A stretch of 64,000 nt of DNA, taken from positions 1,240,001 to 1,304,000 of the forward strand of contig NZ_CADFGE010000001.1 of the NCBI RefSeq assembly GCF_902833645.1, read 5' to 3'. Positions 55,239 to 64,000 of the stretch are shown piece after piece. The position numbers and the translations under genes are program-made. This stretch comes from Paraburkholderia fungorum (GTDB lineage Bacteria > Pseudomonadota > Gammaproteobacteria > Burkholderiales > Burkholderiaceae). Under the pieces are notes generated by a model, which did no database searches, was not told the DNA's origin, and saw only the letters and a list, made by a program, of their open reading frames with translations. Within the stretch, counting starts at the first letter, position 1, and every line of letters starts with the position of its first letter.

Positions 55239-56032
55239 GGGTGGCAGGTTCGATCTGCGGCGGACGTTGAGCGGGCTTGCGGCCTCGTTGGGCCGCGCGT
55301 CTGCTGGCCGCTCGCAAAAGCCGTCAGGCGGGGTTCTCTTCGATAGCAGCGACGTCGCGGTTGTACTTGCCGCAGGCGTCGCCCGGTTGATGAATTCTCA
55401 GATCGATCGGTAGCCTACGCGGATTCGCATTGGATTCCTGATTATTTGGTGTGTTTAATAATCAGGAATCCAATATATTGAGTCGTGCCACCGTTTTCCC
55501 GATGGCGCCTGCATGGTGGGAGGGTGTGCCGTGAAGAGGCGGCCGTTTGCAGCGGTAGGGTAGGTGGTGACATGCCGTAGGAGGCGCCTGACTGCTTGCC
55601 GTGTCGGTCGCCCGATGGGGAGGGTAGCGTCCAACGGTCTTCGATTTCAATGAAGAAGGGCTGCGACCAACTCATAGCCGCCCGCGTCTACCCGGCTCGG
55701 TCCTTCATGTCCACCAAAGCTGGCGAAAATGATCGTCTGTTGCATTTTTGAGACGTCCGCAGCAGCGTCGAAACGACACATCGGCGAACTTCAATCGACC
55801 CGATTCATCGCACATGTTTTGCCATCCCCCGACCGCCTTACATTTGCCGTGTATAGGCCGCCCGAGCGGACGTTTCCGCATCGTGAAGGTCGTTTTCACA
55901 CAGGTTATTGAACGGCCTAAAGTCTTGAATTGCCTGCAACTATCGCTTACAATCGCCCGGATTTAATTGCACGGCAACCCCGTAAGCGCAGCGTAAGCTC
56001 GCGGGCAGGAACAAGACTTTCGGAACACTGCG
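55239..56032. other. 794-bp non-coding gap, parB / atpI
   Basis: The longest gene-free stretch inside the otherwise dense right half. No frame has a credible start, ribosome-binding site and composition. The only ordered structure is the 18-bp perfect inverted repeat at 55429-55474. The base composition is more even and lower in G+C than the neighbouring genes, especially 55690-55960, which may mark decayed inserted DNA. The atpI promoter must be in its last part. Confidence 0.6.
55429..55474. repeat. 18-bp perfect inverted repeat after parB
   Basis: ATTGGATTCCTGATTATT at 55429-55446 is exactly complementary to 55457-55474, with a ten-base spacer. The stem is AT-rich and not followed by a T run, so it is not a standard terminator. 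It could be a terminal inverted repeat remnant, a protein-binding site or a weak parB terminator. Confidence 0.7.
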
Positions 56033-56578
56033 ATGGCGGTTAAAACGTCGAATCAAGCGCCGAAGAATGGGCGTGACGACCACCGCGCTGAACGCACCGT
56101 TTCCGATGCGTCCACCGCTCAGCACGTTACAACTGACGATGCGTGGGATGTCGAGCAACAAGATAACAATATCGTTCCGCTCACCCGGGTCGAGGCTGAA
56201 AAGCTGTTTGGCCCGAATGTGAGTCGTCCATCGCGCGTTACGCCTTTCAAGGTCGTGGCGGCGCAAATGGTTTTGTCCCTGGGTGCGACGCTGGTGTGGT
56301 GGCTGTTCTACAAGCCGCCGGGCGCTGCTGCGCTGTCCGCGTTCCTTGGGGGAGCGATCTGCTGGGTGCCGAGCGCGCTGTTCGCGGCACGTCTTAGAAC
56401 GCTGAGCGGCGCCAAAACAGCAATGAGCTGGATGATCGGCGAAGCGCTCAAGATGGGGACAACGATCGCGATGTTTGTAGTCATCGCCTTCTGGTATCAC
56501 GACGTATGCTGGGTGCCGCTGCTCGTGACTTACCTCATCGCGCTCAAGACGTACTGGATCGCCCTCGCGTGGCGTTAA
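56033..56578 (+). CDS. atpI: ATP synthase subunit I
   Basis: Small membrane protein of 181 residues, thought to help assemble the c-ring. Residues 1-75 are an unusually long hydrophilic N-terminus (QQDNNIVPLTRVEAEKLFGP). Four helices follow (VVAAQMVLSLGATLVWWLFY, ALSAFLGGAICWVPSALFA, EALKMGTTIAMFVVIAFWY, VPLLVTYLIALKTYWIALA). It heads the atp operon; atpB starts 172 bp later. Confidence 0.9.
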   Translation: MAVKTSNQAPKNGRDDHRAERTVSDASTAQHVTTDDAWDVEQQDNNIVPLTRVEAEKLFGPNVSRPSRVTPFKVVAAQMVLSLGATLVWWLFYKPPGAAALSAFLGGAICWVPSALFAARLRTLSGAKTAMSWMIGEALKMGTTIAMFVVIAFWYHDVCWVPLLVTYLIALKTYWIALAWR

Positions 56579-56750
56579 GGTCGTAGCAGAGAGTAGCAGC
56601 ACAAAAGCAACACAAAATTCAGGCCGGCGCGTAGCGCTGGCGTAAGGAGTGCGGATATGACACGATCCGCACCCGGTGTGTTCCCGCAATAGAGCATTGC
56701 GGCGGGAACGGCCTAAGACGATTTTCGACAATTTGGGTGGCATTAACGAT

Positions 56751-57602
56751 ATGGCAGCTAGCGAAGGCACGCGCGCTCTGGATCCGTCCGAGTACATCGC
56801 GCACCACTTGCAGAACTTTTCCACCGCGCACCAGACGTCGATTTTCGACATTCATGTGTGGAATCTGGACACCCTTTTCTGGTCGATCGTTTGCGGTCTG
56901 GCCACCATCGCCATCCTGCATCTCGCTGCTCGCAAGGCAACGTCCGGCGTGCCGGGCCGTTTCCAGTGCGCAATCGAAATGCTGGTCGAAATGGTCGAGG
57001 ATCAATCGAAGTCGATGATCCACGGCTCGCGCGCTTTTATCGCTCCGCTGGCATTGACCGTGTTCGTCTGGGTTGCCCTGATGAACTCGCTCGACTTCAT
57101 CCCCGTCGATCTGCCGGGCCGCGTGATCGGCTGGCTGGGTCTGTCGGAAATCATCCCCCATCATCGCATCGTGCCGACCGCCGACCTGAACGGCACGCTC
57201 GGCATCGCGCTCGGCGTGTTCGTGCTGATGATTTACTACAACTTCAAGATCAAGGGCGCAGGCGGCTTCGTGCATGAACTGCTGTCGGCTCCGTTCGGTG
57301 CGCATCCGTTGCTGTGGATCCCGAACCTTGCATTGAACATCATCGAGTTCGTCGCAAAGACGGTTTCGCTCGGCATGCGGCTGTTCGGCAACATGTACGC
57401 GGGTGAACTGTTGTTCCTGCTGATTGCTCTGCTCGGCAGCATGTGGGGTTTTGGCGCGGACGCGTCAGTGCTCGGCTTTATCGGCCACGTCATCGCAGGC
57501 ACGGTTTGGGCGATCTTTCACATCCTGATCGTTTTCCTGCAGGCATTCATTTTCATGATGCTGACGCTGGTGTACATCGGACAAGCACACGACAGCCACT
57601 AA
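56751..57602 (+). CDS. atpB: ATP synthase Fo subunit a
   Basis: Membrane subunit of 283 residues that forms the proton half-channels with the c-ring. The ATG at 56751 ([15 protein letters not shown]) is used. The essential Arg is in [20 protein letters not shown], and the C-terminal [19 protein letters not shown] helix is typical. The beta-proteobacterial N-terminus has [15 protein letters not shown]. Confidence 0.97.
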   Translation: MAASEGTRALDPSEYIAHHLQNFSTAHQTSIFDIHVWNLDTLFWSIVCGLATIAILHLAARKATSGVPGRFQCAIEMLVEMVEDQSKSMIHGSRAFIAPLALTVFVWVALMNSLDFIPVDLPGRVIGWLGLSEIIPHHRIVPTADLNGTLGIALGVFVLMIYYNFKIKGAGGFVHELLSAPFGAHPLLWIPNLALNIIEFVAKTVSLGMRLFGNMYAGELLFLLIALLGSMWGFGADASVLGFIGHVIAGTVWAIFHILIVFLQAFIFMMLTLVYIGQAHDSH

Positions 57603-57671
57603 TCACGGCGTGTCGCGCGACGAATTGTTTTTAGTTTTGTTTTATTAAATCCCAGTTCCAACCAGTTCTAA

Positions 57672-57965
<294 letters not shown>

Positions 57966-58028
57966 GGTTCCTCGGAAGTTTGCGCCTGAGCTATAACTGG
58001 TAAAGGCGCAGGGCGGAACGGGCACTTG

Positions 58029-58060
58029 GGCGCTGATCGAATACAGAATCGATGAGCGCC
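58029..58060 (+). other. Hairpin between atpE and atpF
   Basis: GGCGCTGATCG at 58029-58039 pairs with 58050-58060 with one mismatch. It is not followed by T residues. It may protect the atpE message or reduce read-through to atpF. Confidence 0.45.
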
Positions 58061-58103
58061 TTGCCGTTTCACTTTCCGAACTAGCAACGTTTAAGGAAAC
58101 ACC

Positions 58104-58574
58104 GTGAATCTCAACGCAACCCTGTTTGCGCAAATGGTCGTGTTCCTGATCCTCGCGTGGTTCACGATGAAGTTCGTGTGGCCGCCGTTGATCAACGCCC
58201 TCGACGAGCGCTCGAAGAAGATTGCTGACGGTTTGTCGGCTGCTGAAAAGGGCAAGGCGGAACTCGAAGCCGCCCACAAGCGCGTCGACCAGGAACTCGC
58301 TCAGGCACGCAACGACGGTCAGCAACGTATTGCTGACGCAGAAAAGCGCGCAGTGGCAGTCGCTGACGAAATCAAGGCTCAAGCACAAGCTGAAGCCGCT
58401 CGCATCATCGCGCAAGCGAAGGCCGAAGCGGAACAGCAAGTCGTGAAGGCGCGCGAAACGCTGCGTGGCGAAGTCGCCGCACTGGCAGTGAAGGGCGCTG
58501 AACAGATCCTGAAGCGCGAAGTCGACCAGGCAGCTCACGCTGACCTGCTGAATCAACTGAAAGCCGAGCTCTGA
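58104..58574 (+). CDS. atpF: ATP synthase Fo subunit b
   Basis: Stator stalk protein of 156 residues. It has one N-terminal helix in the membrane ([20 protein letters not shown]) and a long alpha-helical dimerisation part rich in Ala, Glu and Lys ([20 protein letters not shown]). The C-terminus contacts the delta subunit, whose gene starts two bases after the stop. Confidence 0.96.
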   Translation: MNLNATLFAQMVVFLILAWFTMKFVWPPLINALDERSKKIADGLSAAEKGKAELEAAHKRVDQELAQARNDGQQRIADAEKRAVAVADEIKAQAQAEAARIIAQAKAEAEQQVVKARETLRGEVAALAVKGAEQILKREVDQAAHADLLNQLKAEL

Positions 58575-58576
58575 TC

Positions 58577-59116
58577 ATGGCCGAACTTGCAACCATCGCC
58601 CGTCCGTACGCAGAAGCGCTGTTTGGCGTGGCCGAAGCTGGTGACATCGCCGCCTGGTCCACGCTCGTGCAGGAGCTGGCACAGGTTGCGCGTCTGCCCG
58701 AAGTGCTGTCGATCGCCTCGAGCCCGAAAGTAAGCCGCGCCCAGGTCAGCGAACTGCTGCTGGCCGCGGTCAAGTCGCCGCTCAAGGACAATGCGCAAGC
58801 GAAGAATCTGGTGCAAATGCTGGTGGATAACCATCGCCTGCAATTGCTGCCGGAAATCGCCACGCAGTTCGAAGAGTTGAAGAACGCCCGCGAAGGAGCG
58901 GCAGATGTGCTGATCGTCAGCGCATTCCCGCTCGAAGGCGCGCAGTTGAACGAACTCGTCGCAAGTCTCGAACGCAAATTCAAGCGCAAGCTGAAGCCGA
59001 CGGTCGAAGTCGACTCGTCGCTTATCGGCGGCGTGCGCGTGACAGTTGGCGACGAAGTGCTCGATACCTCGGTCCGCGCGCGGCTTGCCAGCATGCAGAC
59101 GGCTCTGACGGCCTGA
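58577..59116 (+). CDS. atpH: ATP synthase F1 subunit delta
   Basis: Peripheral stator subunit of 179 residues. The N-terminal six-helix domain begins [15 protein letters not shown], which is the standard opening. The C-terminal signature [21 protein letters not shown] is complete. Confidence 0.96.
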   Translation: MAELATIARPYAEALFGVAEAGDIAAWSTLVQELAQVARLPEVLSIASSPKVSRAQVSELLLAAVKSPLKDNAQAKNLVQMLVDNHRLQLLPEIATQFEELKNAREGAADVLIVSAFPLEGAQLNELVASLERKFKRKLKPTVEVDSSLIGGVRVTVGDEVLDTSVRARLASMQTALTA

Positions 59117-59174
59117 AGCGCCCGAGGCGCTTCAGCAGCTGGCACGCAACAGAATTGACTATCAGGAGCGAATA

Positions 59175-60716
59175 ATGCAACTCAATCCCTCTGAGATCAG
59201 CGAGCTGATCAAGAGCCGGATCCAGGGCCTTGAAGCGAGCGCAGACGTTCGCAATCAAGGCACCGTGATCTCCGTGACCGACGGTATCGTGCGCATCCAC
59301 GGCCTGTCGGAAGTGATGCAGGGCGAAATGCTCGAATTCCCGGGCAACACCTTCGGTCTCGCACTGAACCTCGAGCGCGACTCGGTCGGCGCCGTGATTC
59401 TGGGTGAGTACGAGCACATTTCGGAAGGTGACATCGTCAAGACGACGGGCCGCATTCTCGAAGTGCCGGTGGGTCCGGAACTGCTCGGCCGCGTGGTCGA
59501 CGCACTTGGCAACCCGATCGACGGCAAGGGCCCGATCAACGCGAAGAAAACCGACGCAATCGAAAAGATTGCTCCGGGCGTGATCTGGCGTAAGTCGGTT
59601 TCGGAACCGGTTCAAACCGGTCTGAAGTCGATCGACGCGATGGTGCCGGTTGGCCGTGGCCAGCGCGAGCTGATCATTGGCGACCGCCAGTGCGGCAAGA
59701 CCGCAGTCGCAGTCGACGCGATCATCAACCAGAAGGGCAAGAACCTCTTCTGTATCTACGTCGCGATCGGTCAGAAGGCTTCGTCGATCATGAACGTGGT
59801 GCGCAAGCTGGAAGAAACCGGCGCGCTGGAATACACGATCGTCGTGGCCGCTTCGGCTTCGGAATCGGCTGCGATGCAATACCTCGCACCGTACGCCGGC
59901 TGCACGATGGGCGAATACTTCCGCGACCGCGGTCAAGACGCGCTGATCGTTTATGACGATTTGACCAAGCAAGCCTGGGCATACCGCCAGATCTCGCTGT
60001 TGCTGCGCCGCCCGCCGGGCCGCGAAGCTTATCCGGGTGACGTGTTCTATCTGCACTCGCGTCTGCTGGAACGTGCTGCTCGCGTCTCGGAAGAGTACGT
60101 CGAGAAGTTCACGAACGGCGAAGTGAAGGGCAAGAGCGGTTCGCTGACGGCACTGCCGGTCATCGAAACGCAAGCAGGCGACGTGACCGCATTCGTTCCG
60201 ACGAACGTGATCTCGATTACCGACGGCCAGATCTTCCTGGAAACCGACCTCTTCAACGCAGGTATCCGCCCGGCAATTAACGCCGGCGTGTCGGTGTCGC
60301 GCGTTGGTGGTGCGGCACAAACCAAGGTCGTGAAGAAGCTGTCGGGCGGTATCCGTACCGACCTCGCACAGTATCGTGAACTGGCTGCATTCGCGCAGTT
60401 CGCGTCGGACCTCGACGAAGCAACCCGCAAGCAACTGGAGCGCGGCCGTCGCGTCACGGAACTGCTGAAGCAGCCGCAATATCAGCCGTTGCAAGTGTGG
60501 GAACTGGCTGTCTCGCTGTTCGCAGCGAACAACGGCTACCTCGACGATCTGGAAGTTGCGCAAGTGCTGCCGTTCGAAAAGGGCCTGCGCGACTATCTGA
60601 AGTCGAGCCACGCTGACCTGGTCAAGCGCATCGAAGATACCAAGGAACTCTCGAAGGACGACGAAGCCCTGCTGCATACGGCTCTCAAAGACTTCAAGAA
60701 GTCCGGCGCTTATTGA
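59175..60716 (+). CDS. atpA: ATP synthase F1 subunit alpha
   Basis: Regulatory nucleotide-binding subunit of 513 residues, exactly the usual length. It begins [17 protein letters not shown]. Walker A is [11 protein letters not shown] at about 170-180, and the conserved [17 protein letters not shown] and arginine-finger region follow. It alternates with beta in the F1 head. Confidence 0.98.
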   Translation: MQLNPSEISELIKSRIQGLEASADVRNQGTVISVTDGIVRIHGLSEVMQGEMLEFPGNTFGLALNLERDSVGAVILGEYEHISEGDIVKTTGRILEVPVGPELLGRVVDALGNPIDGKGPINAKKTDAIEKIAPGVIWRKSVSEPVQTGLKSIDAMVPVGRGQRELIIGDRQCGKTAVAVDAIINQKGKNLFCIYVAIGQKASSIMNVVRKLEETGALEYTIVVAASASESAAMQYLAPYAGCTMGEYFRDRGQDALIVYDDLTKQAWAYRQISLLLRRPPGREAYPGDVFYLHSRLLERAARVSEEYVEKFTNGEVKGKSGSLTALPVIETQAGDVTAFVPTNVISITDGQIFLETDLFNAGIRPAINAGVSVSRVGGAAQTKVVKKLSGGIRTDLAQYRELAAFAQFASDLDEATRKQLERGRRVTELLKQPQYQPLQVWELAVSLFAANNGYLDDLEVAQVLPFEKGLRDYLKSSHADLVKRIEDTKELSKDDEALLHTALKDFKKSGAY

Positions 60717-60854
60717 TTTGCGAGTGATCCGCAAGGCATAAAAGACCTTGGAGCGGCGCGGGCCGCAGGCAACTGAACCCGCGCTGCTTAGATCGCTTTG
60801 CATGGGACCCGGGTAAGCGCTAAAGCGCTAACTTGGGCCGACAAGGAGCAAGCA

Positions 60855-61739
60855 ATGGCTGGAATGAAGGAAATTCGCGGCAAGATCAAGAGCGTGCAAA
60901 ACACGCGCAAGATCACGAAAGCGATGGAGATGGTGGCCGCATCGAAGATGCGCCGCGCTCAGGAGCGCATGCGCGCTGCTCGCCCGTATGCCGACAAGGT
61001 CCGCGATATCGCTGCGCACATGAGCCGTGCGAACCCGGAGTATCGTCACCCGTTCATGGTGTCGAACGAAGGTGCGAAAACGGCCGGCATCATCCTCGTC
61101 ACGACCGATAAAGGGTTGTGCGGCGGGATGAACACCAACGTGCTGCGTGCGTCGCTGCAGAAGTTCAAGGAACTGGAAGGCCAGGGCAAGACGATCGAAG
61201 CAACTGCGATCGGCACCAAGGGTCTGGGCTTCCTGAATCGTCTGCGCGCGAAGGTGGTGTCGAATGTCGTGCATCTGGGCGACACGCCGCACCTGGAAAA
61301 GCTGATCGGCGCGGTGAAGGTGCAGCTCGACCTGTACTCGGAAGGCAAGGTTTCGGCGGTGTACCTCGCGTATACGCGCTTCGTCAATACGATGAAGCAG
61401 GAGCCGGTGATCGAGCAACTGCTGCCGCTGTCGGCAGAGCAGTTCGAGCGCAAGGAAGAGGACGGCACGACGCCGAGCACGCAGTGGGACTACATCTACG
61501 AGCCGGATGCACAGGCAGTGGTGGACGAACTGCTGGTGCGTTATGTCGAAGCGCTGGTCTATCAGGCCGTCGCGGAAAACATGGCATCGGAGCAGTCGGC
61601 ACGAATGGTCGCAATGAAGGCCGCTTCGGATAACGCGAAGACGGTCATCAACGAACTGCAGCTCGTGTACAACAAGAGCCGTCAGGCCGCGATCACGAAA
61701 GAACTGTCGGAAATCGTCGGTGGCGCGGCGGCGGTCTGA
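60855..61739 (+). CDS. atpG: ATP synthase F1 subunit gamma
   Basis: Central rotor shaft, 294 residues, from the ATG at 60855 with ACAAGGAGCA before it. The N-terminal coiled coil has [20 protein letters not shown] and the C-terminal one [20 protein letters not shown], followed by [14 protein letters not shown] [19 protein letters not shown], the gamma signature. An earlier frame from 60798 is spurious. Confidence 0.97.
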   Translation: MAGMKEIRGKIKSVQNTRKITKAMEMVAASKMRRAQERMRAARPYADKVRDIAAHMSRANPEYRHPFMVSNEGAKTAGIILVTTDKGLCGGMNTNVLRASLQKFKELEGQGKTIEATAIGTKGLGFLNRLRAKVVSNVVHLGDTPHLEKLIGAVKVQLDLYSEGKVSAVYLAYTRFVNTMKQEPVIEQLLPLSAEQFERKEEDGTTPSTQWDYIYEPDAQAVVDELLVRYVEALVYQAVAENMASEQSARMVAMKAASDNAKTVINELQLVYNKSRQAAITKELSEIVGGAAAV

Positions 61740-61837
61740 CCCTAACGGTCAGGCATGCCGCTTCGTGTGCGCCTTCGTGGCGCACCCCATCTTGGCGGTC
61801 CCATCGAAATTGCGCCTTTGCGCGAGTGAAGAATTGA

Positions 61838-63250
<1,413 letters not shown>

Positions 63251-63319
63251 AGGTCGGGTGTATAGAAGCGGGCGCCGGCCAATGTCGGTGCCCTCGAATT
63301 ACGCTCACCAGGAGTCGAT

Positions 63320-63745
63320 ATGGCAACCATTAAAGTAGACGTCGTCAGCGCGGAAGAGCAGATCTTCTCGGGCCAGGCGAAGTTCGTCGCGCTGCCGGGC
63401 GAAGCAGGTGAACTCGGCATTCTGCCGGGCCACACGCCGCTCATCACGCGGATTCGTCCGGGTGCGGTGCGCATTGAAGCTGAAAACGGCGAAGAAGAGT
63501 TTGTGTTCGTCGCCGGCGGCATCCTCGAAATCCAGCCGGGCGCTGTGACGGTTCTTGCCGACACCGCGATTCGGGGCAAGGATCTCGACGAAGCCAAAGC
63601 CGAAGATGCACGCAAGCGCGCAGAAGAAGCGCTGCAAAACACGGGTTCGAACCTCGAATACGCGACCGCGCAAGCGGAACTGGCGTACGCGACGGCTCAG
63701 CTCGCTGCGATTCAGCGTCTGCGCAAGCTGCGCGGTCAGAGCTAA
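63320..63745 (+). CDS. atpC: ATP synthase F1 subunit epsilon
   Basis: Rotor subunit and inhibitor of 141 residues. The N-terminal beta sandwich holds [19 protein letters not shown], the family mark. The C-terminal two-helix domain ([36 protein letters not shown]) is full length, so it may inhibit ATP hydrolysis. Last gene of the operon. Confidence 0.97.
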   Translation: MATIKVDVVSAEEQIFSGQAKFVALPGEAGELGILPGHTPLITRIRPGAVRIEAENGEEEFVFVAGGILEIQPGAVTVLADTAIRGKDLDEAKAEDARKRAEEALQNTGSNLEYATAQAELAYATAQLAAIQRLRKLRGQS

Positions 63746-63763
63746 GCAATACGTATCAGAGAG

Positions 63764-63791
63764 AAAGCAGCCTTCGCGGCTGCTTTTTTTT
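63764..63791 (+). terminator. Rho-independent terminator of the atp operon
   Basis: AAGCAGCC at 63765-63772 pairs with GGCTGCTT at 63778-63785 and is followed by a run of T. It lies 19 bp after the atpC stop. Confidence 0.9.
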
Positions 63792-63985
63792 GACCATTAC
63801 TTGACGTTTACGGAAAGGTCAGCAAAATCGCAGATTCAACCCGCAGGCATTGGGTAATTGTCACGGCGACCGTTGGCGCAGAGGGCGGGTAACACTTGAT
63901 GCCGTACGGACATACGCCGGTGGCACAATCGGTTTCAAATTCATTTCAATAGACTGGGCGAGCTTCCGCTCTCGGAGACAACACC

Positions 63986-64000
63986 ATGGCAACGTACGCG
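63986..64000 (+). CDS. 5' end of a gene cut by the window edge
   Basis: ATG at 63986 with CGGAGA ten bases ahead opens MATYA, where the window ends. The ribosome-binding site, the distance from the atp terminator and the direction support a real gene. Five residues do not allow a product to be named. Confidence 0.6.

Noticed and set aside
55705..55899. 64-codon minus-strand frame in the parB-atpI gap, a possible transposase remnant
   Set aside because: No domain or catalytic motif could be recognised; it stays as non-coding.
63919..63940. TGGCAC resembling a sigma-54 -24 box before the last gene (also at 21131)
   Set aside because: No GC at the -12 position with the required spacing.

Overview
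The window reads as chromosome 1 of a Paraburkholderia (Burkholderiaceae, Betaproteobacteria). The signs are high G+C with strong GC3 codon use, the Burkholderia-type gsp layout with a divergent gspC, the mnmG-rsmG-parA-parB-atp block, and a DUF3717 protein. Nothing here looks like a prophage, plasmid, CRISPR array, rRNA or tRNA. The assignment rests on gene content and remembered family features, not on a search.

Layout. 1-2.5 kb: a possible gene start at the left edge, a doubtful small membrane protein and an RND-type outer-membrane efflux lipoprotein. 2.6-15.4 kb: a complete type II secretion locus, gspD-E-F and gspG-H-I-J-K-L-M-N on the minus strand with gspC on plus between F and G. A ~730-bp inverted-repeat element sits between gspJ and gspK and seems to have removed the normal gspK start codon. 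15.9-20.6 kb: lytic transglycosylase, CobW-type GTPase, HU and mnmC. 20.6-24.45 kb: two gene-poor stretches flank a CPA2 antiporter and a YbdK-type carboxylate-amine ligase. Each stretch carries DnaA boxes and one copy of an inverted composite motif; this is the best candidate for a replication-origin region. 24.4-36.1 kb: MarR regulator, glutamine amidotransferase, old-yellow-enzyme reductase, SET-domain methyltransferase, a two-component system, DUF3717 protein, phhA-phhB with a divergent Lrp regulator, class IV adenylate cyclase, LysR and mmsA. 36.1-36.75 kb: a second copy of the inverted-repeat element. 36.8-50.6 kb: GMC alcohol dehydrogenase and two complete branched-chain-type (HAAT) ABC transporters. 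The second has two paralogous binding proteins and a fused LivM-LivG protein. 50.65-55.2 kb: mnmG-rsmG-parA-parB with two perfect parS sites. 56-63.75 kb: the complete F1Fo ATP synthase operon atpIBEFHAGDC. At the right edge the first five codons of another gene begin.

How it fits together. ParA, ParB and the two parS sites form a chromosome segregation system, which is normally close to oriC. Minus-strand T2SS genes to the left and mostly plus-strand genes (including atp) to the right point away from about 20-24 kb, as expected of highly expressed genes around an origin. The transport and oxidation cluster (LysR, MmsA, GMC dehydrogenase, HAAT transporter) suggests uptake and oxidation of an alcohol or carboxylate whose identity cannot be read from sequence.
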